Below, piece by piece: positions 32,494-41,275 of a stretch of DNA of 64,000 bases. The stretch comes from Hymenobacter rigui (GTDB lineage Bacteria; Bacteroidota; Bacteroidia; Cytophagales; Hymenobacteraceae), in NCBI RefSeq assembly GCF_003944715.1, contig NZ_RWIT01000017.1, forward strand, positions 21,805 to 85,804, given 5' to 3'. The translations under genes were made by a program, and so were the position numbers. Every line of letters starts with the position of its first letter. Position 1 is the first letter of the stretch. The notes beneath the pieces were generated by a model. That model was not told where the DNA came from. It did not search any database and was given only the letters and a program-made list of their open reading frames with translations.

Positions 32494-33468
32494 ATGAACC
32501 GATTTGACCGGGTTACGGCCATTCTCATTCAGCTCCAGGCAAAACGCGTGGTCAGCGGGCCGGCGCTGGCAGAACAATTCAGCGTGAGCCTGCGCACCAT
32601 TTACCGCGACCTGCGCACGCTGGAACAGGCGGGCGTACCGCTGCTGGGCGAACCGGGCGTGGGCTACTCGTTGGTGGATGGCTACCGGCTGCCGCCCGTC
32701 ATGTTCACGCGCGAAGAGGCCACGGCCCTACTTACGGCCGAGAAGCTGGCCGCCCGTCTCACGGATACCCCAACGGCCCGGCTCAGCGCCTCGGCCATGG
32801 ATAAACTGCGGGCCGTGCTGCGCCGCCCCGACCGGGACTACCTCGAAACACTGGCTCCCCACATTCAGGTGCTACGGCGGGAGCACCCGCTCACGCAGGC
32901 CAGCCTCCACCAGCTGCTGGTAACCGCTGTGGCAACCCAGCGGGTGGTGCATCTGGCGTATCAGGCGGCCGAAACGGGGCAAACCAGCACCCGCGACATT
33001 GAGCCTATTGGGCTGTATCTGAGTCGGCACTGGCACGTGGTGGCGTACTGCCGGCTGCGGCAGGAGTTCCGCAACTTTCGCCTCGACCGGGTGCAGCAGG
33101 CCACGCTCGGCCCTGAAACCTTTACCGCCCGCCCCGAAACCCTGGAGCAATACTGGGCCGCGGAGGCTTCCCGCCGCAGCAGGGAAAAAGTAGTCCTTCA
33201 CTTCCAGGCTAGTACCGTGCTGCCCGCCCTGGCCCAACAGCTCCACGACACCAAACACCAGTACGGCTGGGCGCATGAGCAGCCATTGCCCGATGGCCGC
33301 CTGGAAATAACTCTGTTTATCGGTTCGTTGCCGTACGTGGCGGCCTGGCTACTTCCGTACGCGGGGGCCGTTACGGTTGTGGAGCCCCCCGCATTGCAGG
33401 AACACCTGCGCGAGCTGGCGCAGCGGGCGTATACTTTTTTTTGCCCGCCCGAAAACATGCTGACATAG
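32494..33468 (+). CDS. WYL-domain transcriptional regulator
   Basis: 324 residues. The N-terminal HTH_11 winged helix (FDRVTAILIQLQAKRVVSGPALAEQFSVSLRTIYRDLRTLE) is followed by a WYL ligand-sensing domain (~135-215, RVVHLAYQ ... WHVVAYCRLRQEFRNFRLDRV) and a WCX-type C-terminus. Such regulators (YafY-like) bind DNA and are thought to sense oligonucleotides or other ligands. The Rid-family gene 76 bp downstream in the same orientation may be a target or operon partner. Confidence 0.92.
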   Translation: MNRFDRVTAILIQLQAKRVVSGPALAEQFSVSLRTIYRDLRTLEQAGVPLLGEPGVGYSLVDGYRLPPVMFTREEATALLTAEKLAARLTDTPTARLSASAMDKLRAVLRRPDRDYLETLAPHIQVLRREHPLTQASLHQLLVTAVATQRVVHLAYQAAETGQTSTRDIEPIGLYLSRHWHVVAYCRLRQEFRNFRLDRVQQATLGPETFTARPETLEQYWAAEASRRSREKVVLHFQASTVLPALAQQLHDTKHQYGWAHEQPLPDGRLEITLFIGSLPYVAAWLLPYAGAVTVVEPPALQEHLRELAQRAYTFFCPPENMLT

Positions 33469-33544
33469 GGCTGTCAGGAGAGGACCCGAGGTTTGTGGTG
33501 TCAAATGACCAACACGTTTTCACCCAACCTAAAAAGGCAGAAAA

Positions 33545-33937
33545 ATGGAAAAGCGAACCGTTGACCCGTGGAAATGGGGCGAGAGAACCAACTCGGTGCA
33601 GGCCGTCGAAATCAAGCAGGCCGAGGGCACGCTGTACTGCTCCGGGCAGGTAGCCATCGATGAGCATGGAGCACCCAGCACCGCCGACATGCGCAGTCAG
33701 CTGCTCCAAACTATTCAGAACCTGGAGCAGCTAATTGGAGAGGCGGGCTACGAGCCGCGCAACATTGTTCGGCTAAATGTATTCACCACCTCCACCATGG
33801 AGTTTTTTACCTCGTGCTCGGACGTGTATCAGAACTGGATTGCCAAGCACGGCATCAAGCAGGCGACTACTCTGCTGGAGGTAAAAGGCTTGTTTGCTTC
33901 GCTAACGGTAGAGCTTGAAGCTACCGTGGTGAAATAA
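33545..33937 (+). CDS. Rid-family protein without the canonical RidA arginine
   Basis: 130 residues, YjgF/YER057c/UK114 (Rid) trimer fold. The C-terminal strand reads LLEVKGLFASLTVELEATV, where E. coli RidA has CVEVARLPKDVKIEIEA. The carboxylate-binding Arg105 position is therefore occupied by Gly/Lys, which places it outside the enamine/imine deaminase RidA group. Function unknown. It follows the WYL regulator, and a T-rich hairpin after it ends the transcript. Confidence 0.85.
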   Translation: MEKRTVDPWKWGERTNSVQAVEIKQAEGTLYCSGQVAIDEHGAPSTADMRSQLLQTIQNLEQLIGEAGYEPRNIVRLNVFTTSTMEFFTSCSDVYQNWIAKHGIKQATTLLEVKGLFASLTVELEATVVK

Positions 33938-33961
33938 GTCTCTTACCACTATTTCATTCCG

Positions 33962-33984
33962 GGGCCCGGCAGTTTGTCGGGCCT
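33962..33984 (+). terminator. Intrinsic terminator after Rid gene
   Basis: GC stem ggcccg / cgggcc around gcagtttgt, then ttttgtgttt. Located 25 bp after the stop codon. Confidence 0.75.
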
Positions 33985-34127
33985 TTTGTGTTTGTGGTAC
34001 CAGGCAAAGCGAGGAACACTTATCACCGCAAAAGGGCGTCAGCTTCTGTGCTTTGTTCAGCCAGATAGTTTTGTGCGCAACTCTCCGAGGGCATCTGGTT
34101 ACTTTGCGGCTGAAACCAGTCCGCTTT

Positions 34128-35984
34128 ATGAAATTCCCCGCGCTTCTCGCCGCTTCTCTCCTCCCCCTCACGCTGGCCGCTCAGCAGCTGCCCGTACCGC
34201 GCAACCTGAAGGCCACATATGCCAAAGGCACCCGCTCGGAAACCGGCCAGCCCGGCCCCAACTACTGGCAGAACTCGGCCGACTATAAGCTGAAGGTGAG
34301 CTTCGACCCCGGTACCCGTCACGTATTAGGTACCGCCGATATTGCCTACCACAACCAAAGCCCCGACTCACTGCGGCAGCTGTGGTTCAAGCTCTACCCC
34401 AACTATTACCAGAAGGGCGCGCCCCGGGCCGGTGGCATCAAGCCCGAGGACGAAGGCGAGGGTATGAAGATTGAAAAGCTGACCATCAACGGTCAGGCAG
34501 TGGATGTAGCCAAGCTCAAGGCAGACTTTACCAATCTGGCGGTGCCGGTTCGGCGGGCAATTGGAACGAAGCAAACGGCCCAGATTTCCGTTACGTACTC
34601 GTACACGCTCAACAAAAGCTCGCACATGCGCACCGGCGAGGTGGAGCCGGGGGCTGATTTCGTGGCCTACTTCTTCCCCCGCGTGGCCGTGTACGACGAC
34701 ATTGACGGCTGGAACCGCAACCCCTACATCGGCAGCCAGGAGTTCTACAACGACTTCGCCAACTTCTCGGTGGACGTGACCGTGCCCCGCAACTTTGTGG
34801 TGTGGGCCACCGGCGACCTGACCAACGCCGACAAAGTGCTGAACAAGAAATACGCCCAGCGCCTGCGCGAGGCCGAAACCAAAGACGGCATCACCAGCAT
34901 CATCACCGCCGCCGACCTCAAGGCAAAGGACATTACCACGGCCCAAACCAGTTGGCACTTCGAGGCGAAAAACGTGACGGACTTTGTGTTTGCCACCGCC
35001 GACCATTACGTGTGGCAGGCCAGCAGCCTGGTAGTGGACCCCGCCATTAAGCGCCGCACCCGCGTGGATGCCGTGTACAACCCCGAGCACAAGGATTACG
35101 AGGAGGTAATTCACTTCGCCCGCAAAACGGTTGAGGCCATGAGCTACACCTTCCCCAAGTGGCCCTTCCCCTACCCGCACGAAACCATTTTTGACGGGCT
35201 GGACCAGATGGAGTACCCAATGATGGTGAACGACAACCCCACCAGCACCCGCGAAGACGCCATTACCCTCACCGACCACGAAATCTTCCACACGATGTTC
35301 CCGTTTTACATGGGCATCAACGAAACCAAGTACGGCTGGATGGATGAGGGCTGGGCCACCATTGGCGAGTGGCTGATTTCGGGCATCATCGACCCCAAGC
35401 TCGACGATGACTACGGCATTGCCCCCTACGCCGCCGCCGCTGATACCGAGGTGGACCTGCCCATCGTCACGCTCAGCACCCAGCAGACGGGCACGCCGTT
35501 CTTCCTCAACTCCTACCCCAAGCCGGGCCTGGGCTACCTCTACGTGAAGGATTTGCTGGGCGACGAGCTGTTCACGAAGGCCCTGCACACCTACATCCGC
35601 CAGTGGAACGGCAAGCACCCCATGCCCTACGACTTCTTCAACTCGATGAACGCCGGGGCCGGCCGCAACCTCAACTGGTTCTGGCAGCGCTGGTTCTTCG
35701 ACGGCGGCTACCCCGACCTGGCCATCCAGCAGGTGACCAAAACATCGGCGGGCTACGATGTGGTAGTGGAAGCCAAAGGCACCAAGCCCGTACCCGTGGA
35801 CCTCACCGTAACTTACCAGGACAACTCCACCGAGAAGCTGCACCGCACCATCGGCGTGTGGGAACAGGGCGCGAAAACCGTAACCGTACCCCTGACTACC
35901 ACCAAAGCCGTGAAGCAGGTGAAGCTAGGCGCCACCCTCGTGCCCGACAGCTACCCGAAGGATAATGTGTGGGAGGGGAAGTAA
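34128..35984 (+). CDS. M1-family zinc metallopeptidase, exported
   Basis: 618 residues from MKFPALLAASLLPLTLAAQQ (signal peptide); upstream in-frame starts add non-signal residues. The gluzincin site is HEIFH (H384, E385, H388), with the third ligand E407 in WMDEGWA. The spacing HExxH-18-E is canonical. The N-terminal half is the M1 beta-saddle domain, with DQMEYPMM before the active site. It is probably a periplasmic or surface aminopeptidase. A TTACTTTG motif at 34099-34106 resembles a -7 box. Followed 13 bp later by a broken gene. Confidence 0.93.
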   Translation: MKFPALLAASLLPLTLAAQQLPVPRNLKATYAKGTRSETGQPGPNYWQNSADYKLKVSFDPGTRHVLGTADIAYHNQSPDSLRQLWFKLYPNYYQKGAPRAGGIKPEDEGEGMKIEKLTINGQAVDVAKLKADFTNLAVPVRRAIGTKQTAQISVTYSYTLNKSSHMRTGEVEPGADFVAYFFPRVAVYDDIDGWNRNPYIGSQEFYNDFANFSVDVTVPRNFVVWATGDLTNADKVLNKKYAQRLREAETKDGITSIITAADLKAKDITTAQTSWHFEAKNVTDFVFATADHYVWQASSLVVDPAIKRRTRVDAVYNPEHKDYEEVIHFARKTVEAMSYTFPKWPFPYPHETIFDGLDQMEYPMMVNDNPTSTREDAITLTDHEIFHTMFPFYMGINETKYGWMDEGWATIGEWLISGIIDPKLDDDYGIAPYAAAADTEVDLPIVTLSTQQTGTPFFLNSYPKPGLGYLYVKDLLGDELFTKALHTYIRQWNGKHPMPYDFFNSMNAGAGRNLNWFWQRWFFDGGYPDLAIQQVTKTSAGYDVVVEAKGTKPVPVDLTVTYQDNSTEKLHRTIGVWEQGAKTVTVPLTTTKAVKQVKLGATLVPDSYPKDNVWEGK

Positions 35985-35997
35985 AGAGATAACCACA

Positions 35998-36458
35998 ATG
36001 GCTTGTATTCTACGCTTTTCAGCGCAAAATTTTGACATCGAGTCACTTATAGCTTCCCTTACAGAAACCAGCCTTAACCTTGAAATCGACGATACTAGTG
36101 TGCATAAACAAGGCACACTATCTGAGTCGGGCAAGCGAATTTGGAATAGTTCTGGGTTCGGAATTGTCGCTGGTGAAGGCGACTTTCATCAATTTGAAGA
36201 ACAGGTTGCAGAGTTGCAGATACGATACTATTCCTCAAACGCTACCAGAAAGACTTGGAGCTTTTAGGCAACAAATGTCGGGACCTAGATAACAGCAATT
36301 TCCACCTTGATTTTGGTATCTGGACTAAGATGTTCAACCAAGTAACTCAGAGTAATCTATTTCCCACTGAACTCATCCGGTTAGCAGGTAAAATTGGCTT
36401 GGGAATTAAGCTCTCCCAATACCCAAATCCAGATGATTCAGAGGACGAAGATGACTGA
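35998..36458 (+). pseudogene. Frameshifted DUF4279-like gene, AT-rich
   Basis: The first frame (MACILRFSAQNFDIESLI... FEEQVAELQ) runs to a stop at 36267. A better continuation lies in the -1 frame from about 36219: DTILFLKRYQKDLELLGN ... LDFGIWTKMF ... ELIRLAGKIGLGIKLSQYP, with stop at 36456-36458. Joined, the ~153 residues resemble DUF4279-type proteins (FxHxLDFGI and fP-EL-RLAG-lGI-lelS-Yp patterns). A single-base deletion or a sequencing error explains it; no slippery heptamer is seen. Base composition is much more AT-rich than the neighbours, suggesting acquired DNA. Confidence 0.65.
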
Positions 36459-36494
36459 AGAAATAAAAGAAATTTTTCTCTTTGAATAACCCCC

Positions 36495-36502
36495 TACCTT
36501 TG
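36495..36502 (+). promoter_or_regulatory. -7 promoter box of rnpB
   Basis: TACCTTTG, an exact TAnnTTTG match, 7 nt before the inferred 5' end of RNase P RNA. A T-rich stretch (aatttttctc) lies at the -33 position. Confidence 0.75.
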
Positions 36503-36508
36503 CCCGCA

Positions 36509-36960
36509 GTGATGGGTCGCCCCACCGCGGCGCCAAACGCAAGAATGGCGACGAGGAAAGTCCGGGCAACGCAGAGCACCCTGCTTCCTAACGGGAAGGA
36601 CTGGGCGGCGTAAAGCTTCTCAGGACAGCCAGTGCCACAGAAAAGTACCGCCAGGCGGTGAAGTTGTGAAAGGTGAAGTTGTGAATTTCACAATCTCACC
36701 ATTTCACCATCTCACTTTTGGTAAGGGTGAAAAGGTGCGGTAAGAGCGCACCAGCGGCTGGGTGACCAGTCCGGCTGGGTAAACCTCAGGGGTTGAAAGA
36801 CCAAATAAGCCAGTACGCGGCCCTTCGGGGGCGCACCGGGCGGCTCGTCCGGCGCTGGCGGGTAGGTTGATGGAGCCCGCGCGCAAGTTCGGGCCTAGAT
36901 AAATGGTGGGGCCGCGTGCTTTCGGGCGGGCGGACAAAACCCGGCTTACAGACTCATCAC
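36509..36960 (+). ncRNA. rnpB: RNase P RNA (bacterial type A)
   Basis: Catalytic RNA that matures tRNA 5' ends. P1 closes perfectly: gtgatgggtc (36509-36518) with gactcatcac (36951-36960). The universally conserved core is present: gaggaaagtccggg (~36552), ggtaagggtgaaaaggtgcg with gtaagagcgcaccag (~36720-36753), and a 3' CR V-like acaaaacccggcttac (~36934). A repeat hairpin (36659-36716) sits in the variable P12 position, lengthening the RNA to about 452 nt. An intrinsic terminator follows. Confidence 0.95.
36659..36716. repeat. Palindromic repeat inserted in P12 of RNase P RNA
   Basis: Low-GC imperfect inverted repeat built from ggtgaagttgtgaa-like units on the left and ttcacaatctcacc-like units on the right. 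Its A/T-rich composition contrasts with the GC-rich RNA around it. It is placed between the P11/P12 strands, so the extra hairpin would extend P12 without breaking the core. Confidence 0.75.
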
Positions 36961-36968
36961 GCCACTTC

Positions 36969-37005
36969 AAACGGCCGCCGCATCTTCGGGTGCGGCGGCC
37001 GTTTT
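36969..37005 (+). terminator. Intrinsic terminator of rnpB
   Basis: 14-bp stem aaacggccgccgca / tgcggcggccgttt with an 8-nt loop and a short T-run, starting 9 nt after the P1 3' strand. Confidence 0.85.
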
Positions 37006-37030
37006 GGTTGCTGCCTACCGCTGGTTGTAG

Positions 37031-37089
37031 ACTAAAGCTAGGTTTAGTTCCCCTCCTTAGAAAGGAGGGGAACTAAACCTAGCTTTAGT
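37031..37089. repeat. Short palindrome of the 'AGCTAGTTCCCCTCC' family
   Basis: Perfect inverted repeat, actaaagctaggtttagttc... and complement, with the cccctcctt / aaggagggg core. It lacks the ggggtggttga extension of the copies at 6687 and 11826, so it is either a minimal or a collapsed copy. Confidence 0.88.
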
Positions 37090-37150
37090 TTATAGTATCC
37101 CGGAAAATCGGGGCAATTAGTGTTATTTCGCATACACAATCGTTTGCATA

Positions 37151-39784
37151 ATGCCTGATTTGATTTCCCTGGTGGCTCGTCGCTGCCGCTGGTTCTGGAT
37201 GCCGCTGAGCCTTAGCGGGCTGCTGGCGCTGCTGACCTTCCTGCCCGCCTTCGCTCAGAAAAACCCGCCCAAACCGGCCAACGTGTACGTGGATGCGGCC
37301 GGGGTGCTGCGCTGGCAGGGCTCGAAGGAGGAAGTGGCCCTGTTCGGCGTCAACTATACCACGCCCTTTGCCCACTCCTACCGGGCGCACCGCCGCCTGG
37401 GCGTGTCGCCCGAGCAGGGTATTGACCAAGATGTGTACCACCTGTCCCGGCTGGGCATCACCGCGTTTCGGGTGCACGTCTGGGACGTGGAAATAAGTGA
37501 CACGCTGGGCAACGTGCTGGCGAATGAGCACCTGCGCCTGCTCGATTACCTGTTGCAGCGACTCAAGCAGCGCGGCATTAAAACGGTGCTGACGCCCATT
37601 GCCTACTGGGGCAACGGCTACCCTGAGCCCGACACGGCCCAGACTGGCTTCTCGGCCATCTACCCCAAGGCCCGCGCCTACAACCATCCGCGCGCCATCC
37701 GGGCCCAGGAAAACTACCTGCGGCAGTTCCTCAACCACCGCAACCAATACACCGGCCTGCTCAACCGCGAAGACCCCGATATCATCGCCTTCGAGGTGTG
37801 CAACGAACCCCACTACCGCCAGCCCGAGGCCGAGGTAAGCGAGTTTGTGCAGCGGATGGTGGCCGCCATGCGCTCCACCGGCTACCGCAAGCCCATCTTC
37901 TACAACCTGGCCGAAAGCCCGGCCGTGGCTAACGCCATTCTGGGCAGTCCGGTGCAGGGCTTCACGTTTCAGTGGTACCCCTCGGCGCTGGTGAACGGAC
38001 ACACGCTGCGCGGCAACCTGCTGCCGCTGGTGCAGCAGTACCCGATTCCGTACGCCCGGGACCCGCGCTTTGCCGGCAAGCCCCGGTTGGTGTACGAGTT
38101 TGAATCGGCCGATATTCTGCAGCCGGTGATGTACCCGCTGATGGCCCGCAGCTTCCGCAGCGCTGGCTTCCAGTGGGCCACCCAGTTCGCCTACGACCCG
38201 CTGGCCCTAGCCCACGCCAACACCGAATACCAGACGCACTACCTGAACCTGGCCTACACACCCGCCAAAGCCATCAGCCTGCTGATTGCAGGCCGGGTAT
38301 TCCGGCAGGTGAAGCGCAACCAGCAATTTGCCACGTACCCCCAGGATTCCACTTTCGACGGTTTCCGGGTGAGCTACCGCAACAGCCTGAGCGAGCTGAA
38401 CACGCCCGCAGAGTTCTACTACACCAGCACCACCACCACAGCCCCGCGCCAGCCCACCGCGCTGCGCCGCGTAGCCGGTACGGGTTCCTCACCGGTGGTG
38501 CAGTACCAGGGCACGGGTGCGTACTTCCTTGACCGGCTGGTCCCCGGCGTATGGCGGCTGGAGGTAATGCCCGATGCCATTCAGGTGCGAGACCCATTCG
38601 CCAAAACCTCGTTGCGCCAGCCCGTCACGCGCATTGCATGGAATACCCAGCCCCTGCGCCTTGCGCTGCCGGGCGTGGGCGCTGATTTCACGGTGCGCGG
38701 GTTGAATGAGGGCAACACGTTTCAGGGCCAGGCCAACGACGGTACGGTAGCCCTGCAACCCGGCGTGTACGTGGTGGCGGCCCGGGGCAAAAGCACGGCG
38801 GCGTACTCGGCGCAAACCCCGCTGGGCGCTATCCGGCTGGGCGAGTTTGTGGCCCCGGCTCCTACTCCGGGTCCGGTGCAGGTGCTGCACGAGGCTCCGG
38901 CTCAACTGCCCGCCGGTCAGCCGGCCCTGGTGCGTGCTACCGTGGCTGGGGCGGAGCCGACCGATTCGGTGCTGCTGATTGCCCAGCATTTCTACGGCCC
39001 GACGCGCACGATTCTGATGCGCCGCCCCACCCTCACTACCGCCGAAGCCACCGTGCCGGCCGAGCTGCTCTACCCCGGTCAGCTACGCTGTTGGGTGGTG
39101 GTGAAGCGGAACCGGCAAACCACCACCTTCCCCGGTGGCTTTGCCGGCAGCCCCCTCAGCTGGGATTATGCTCCCCAGGACCATTGGGAATCCTCCATTG
39201 TGCCCACCGGCGCTTCGCTCCCGCTGTTCCGAGCCGCCCAGGACCAGAACCGGGTGGAAACCGGCGGCGTCAACGGAGGCGGCTGGGCCGATTACATAAC
39301 CACCGGCAGCGGCCAGCTGGCACTGCGCCTGCTCCAGGCCCCCACCCCGGCCAGTCCGCCCGCCTTCTTCGATCCGCAGGCCCCAGTGGCCTTTCTGCGC
39401 GCCTATTTTAGCGACCGGCTAACCGCCCGCGCCGCCGAAACCGGCACTTTCCGGGAACTGGTGCTGCGGGCCCGGTGCGGTGGCGGAGCCGGCCCGGTGC
39501 GGCTGGTGCTCACCACCCGCGACGCCGCGGCCTACGCCACGGAAGTGGCCGTGGGCCCGGAGCTGCAGGAAATCAGGGTGCCGCTGACGGCGTTCCAGCC
39601 GGCCCAGCAGGTGCTGTTGCCGCGCCCCTATCCCAGCTTCCTGCCGATGACGTTCCGTGCCGACGGCCCCGCTGCCCTGCCGCTGGCCCAGGCCGAAGTG
39701 CTACAGATTCTGCTGGCCCCCGCCGCCGCGTCAGCCACCTCAGAGCGGCCGTATCTGGATATTGAATCGGTAGAGTTGCGGTAG
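37151..39784 (+). CDS. Large GH5-like glycoside hydrolase, exported
   Basis: 877 residues. A basic N-terminus and hydrophobic segment (LSLSGLLALLTFLPAFAQ, ~16-36) act as signal peptide. The ~40-400 region is a clan GH-A TIM barrel (VALFGVNYTTPF; YHLSRLGITAFRVHVWD; DPDIIAFEVCNEPHY, where NEP holds the acid/base Glu). The second catalytic Glu is probably in LVYEFESADI (~320). The C-terminal half has several beta-sandwich domains, probably carbohydrate-binding, and no T9SS tail. Substrate unknown, likely a beta-linked glycan by clan. A stand-alone gene, not part of the Sus-like locus. Confidence 0.85.
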   Translation: MPDLISLVARRCRWFWMPLSLSGLLALLTFLPAFAQKNPPKPANVYVDAAGVLRWQGSKEEVALFGVNYTTPFAHSYRAHRRLGVSPEQGIDQDVYHLSRLGITAFRVHVWDVEISDTLGNVLANEHLRLLDYLLQRLKQRGIKTVLTPIAYWGNGYPEPDTAQTGFSAIYPKARAYNHPRAIRAQENYLRQFLNHRNQYTGLLNREDPDIIAFEVCNEPHYRQPEAEVSEFVQRMVAAMRSTGYRKPIFYNLAESPAVANAILGSPVQGFTFQWYPSALVNGHTLRGNLLPLVQQYPIPYARDPRFAGKPRLVYEFESADILQPVMYPLMARSFRSAGFQWATQFAYDPLALAHANTEYQTHYLNLAYTPAKAISLLIAGRVFRQVKRNQQFATYPQDSTFDGFRVSYRNSLSELNTPAEFYYTSTTTTAPRQPTALRRVAGTGSSPVVQYQGTGAYFLDRLVPGVWRLEVMPDAIQVRDPFAKTSLRQPVTRIAWNTQPLRLALPGVGADFTVRGLNEGNTFQGQANDGTVALQPGVYVVAARGKSTAAYSAQTPLGAIRLGEFVAPAPTPGPVQVLHEAPAQLPAGQPALVRATVAGAEPTDSVLLIAQHFYGPTRTILMRRPTLTTAEATVPAELLYPGQLRCWVVVKRNRQTTTFPGGFAGSPLSWDYAPQDHWESSIVPTGASLPLFRAAQDQNRVETGGVNGGGWADYITTGSGQLALRLLQAPTPASPPAFFDPQAPVAFLRAYFSDRLTARAAETGTFRELVLRARCGGGAGPVRLVLTTRDAAAYATEVAVGPELQEIRVPLTAFQPAQQVLLPRPYPSFLPMTFRADGPAALPLAQAEVLQILLAPAAASATSERPYLDIESVELR

Positions 39785-39820
39785 CTCTGGACTGAGCAAG
39801 GAACTGTTGCGGACACGCCT

Positions 39821-39931
39821 CCGGTCCGACGGCGTAGCCGTCCGACCGGTTGGTTGCGTGCTGATGCCAGAACAATGACGTTGGAAACGGCGCGAATGGC
39901 AACCGGTCGGACGGCTCCGCCGTCGGACCGG
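39821..39931. repeat. Palindromic repeat, 'GGTCCGACGGC' family
   Basis: Arms ccggtccgacggcgtagccg...ccggttgg and ...accggtcggacggctccgcc...gtcggacc; each arm is also internally palindromic. It lies between the hydrolase gene and the sigma-54 regulator gene. Confidence 0.88.
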
Positions 39932-40027
39932 AGTAACAGGGCGCTCCGTGCATGTTTCAGGCTTACTAAACCCTGCAATTCGGCGGCGCGTTTTGTACCT
40001 TTCGCATCCTACACCCTTCCTTTTTCT

Positions 40028-41206
40028 ATGCCCCGCATTCTCATTATCGACGACGAAAAGGCCATTCGGCACACGCTGAAGGAAATTCTGGAATACGAAA
40101 GCTACCAGGTAGACCAGGCCGAGGACGGCCCCACCGGCCTCGACATGCTCATCCGCGACAAGTACGACGTGGTGCTCTGCGACGTGAAAATGCCCAAGAT
40201 GGACGGCATTGAGGTGCTGGAGCGGGCCCGCATTCTGGCCCCCGGGGCCACGTTCATCATGGTATCGGCCCACGGCAACGTGGAAATGGCCGTGGACGCC
40301 ACCAAGAAGGGCGCCTACGATTTCCTGCAAAAGCCGCCAGACCTCAACCGTCTGCTGGTAACCGTGCGTAACGCCCTCGACCACAGCAAGCTCGCCACCG
40401 AAACCACCAAGCTCAGCACTGAGAACAAAACGCTCAAGAAAAAGCTGGCCAAGAACTCGGAAATGATTGGCGACTCCGAGGCACTGTCGGCCGTGCGCAA
40501 GGCCATTGAGAAGGTAGCCCCCACCGATGCCCGCGTGCTCATCACCGGGCCCAACGGCGCGGGCAAGGAAATGGTGGCCCGGCAGCTGCACGAGCTCAGC
40601 AACCGCGCCGGCGGCCCGCTGGTGGAGGTGAACTGCGCCGCCATTCCGTCGGAACTGATTGAGTCGGAGCTGTTCGGGCACGAGAAGGGCTCGTTCACCT
40701 CGGCCGTGAAGCAGCGCATCGGCAAGTTTGAGCAGGCCGATGGTGGCACGCTGTTTCTGGACGAAATCGGCGACATGAGCCTTTCGGCACAGGCCAAGGT
40801 GCTGCGCGCCCTACAGGAAAGCAAGATTACCCGCGTGGGCGGTGAAAAGGAAATTTCGGTGAACGTACGCGTGCTGGCCGCCACCAACAAAAACCTACTG
40901 CAGGAAATTGCCGACAAAAACTTCCGCGAGGACCTCTACCACCGCCTGTCCGTCATCCTGATTCAGGTGCCCGCCCTTAACGACCGGCGCGACGACATCC
41001 CGGCCCTCATCGAGAAATTCCTCAAGGACATTGCCCAGGACTACGGCAACAAGCCCAAGAAAGTGGATGCCGCGGCCCTGAAGTACCTGCAGAGCCTCGA
41101 CTGGCGCGGCAACATCCGGGAGCTGCGCAACGTGGTAGAGCGCCTGGTGATTATGAGCGACGACACCATCACGGAAGCCGACGCCCGCGCCTTTGCCGGC
41201 AAGTAA
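40028..41206 (+). CDS. Sigma-54-type response regulator without DNA-binding domain
   Basis: 392 residues from MPRILIIDDEKA; longer in-frame starts run into the upstream repeat. REC domain with phospho-acceptor D52 (LCDVKMP), coiled linker (~125-150), AAA+ domain with Walker A GPNGAGKE (K180) and Walker B GGTLFLDEIGD. The loop that contacts sigma-54 reads GSFTSA (221-226) instead of GAFTGA. The protein ends at NIRELRNVVERLVIMSDDTITEADARAFAGK, with no Fis-type helix-turn-helix. It may act from solution or on a different target. A TACCTTTC box at 39996-40003 is a likely promoter element. Confidence 0.9.
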   Translation: MPRILIIDDEKAIRHTLKEILEYESYQVDQAEDGPTGLDMLIRDKYDVVLCDVKMPKMDGIEVLERARILAPGATFIMVSAHGNVEMAVDATKKGAYDFLQKPPDLNRLLVTVRNALDHSKLATETTKLSTENKTLKKKLAKNSEMIGDSEALSAVRKAIEKVAPTDARVLITGPNGAGKEMVARQLHELSNRAGGPLVEVNCAAIPSELIESELFGHEKGSFTSAVKQRIGKFEQADGGTLFLDEIGDMSLSAQAKVLRALQESKITRVGGEKEISVNVRVLAATNKNLLQEIADKNFREDLYHRLSVILIQVPALNDRRDDIPALIEKFLKDIAQDYGNKPKKVDAAALKYLQSLDWRGNIRELRNVVERLVIMSDDTITEADARAFAGK

Positions 41207-41275
41207 TTCAGCCACTACCACCGCCACCTGCGTACGTAAAATGCCGACCCGCCCGGGCCGGCATTTTACGTATCT

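Noticed and set aside
34368..35843. 491-residue open frame antisense to the M1 peptidase
   Set aside because: It lies over a gene with an intact HExxH-18-E site; sequence is low-complexity Val/Gly/His.
37085..38002. 305-residue minus-strand frame near rnpB
   Set aside because: It is antisense to the signal peptide and TIM barrel of the GH5-like hydrolase; no domain.
39854..40027. N-terminal extension of the sigma-54 response regulator
   Set aside because: It is translated from the GGTCCGACGGC repeat and promoter region; the receiver domain starts cleanly at MPRILIIDDE.
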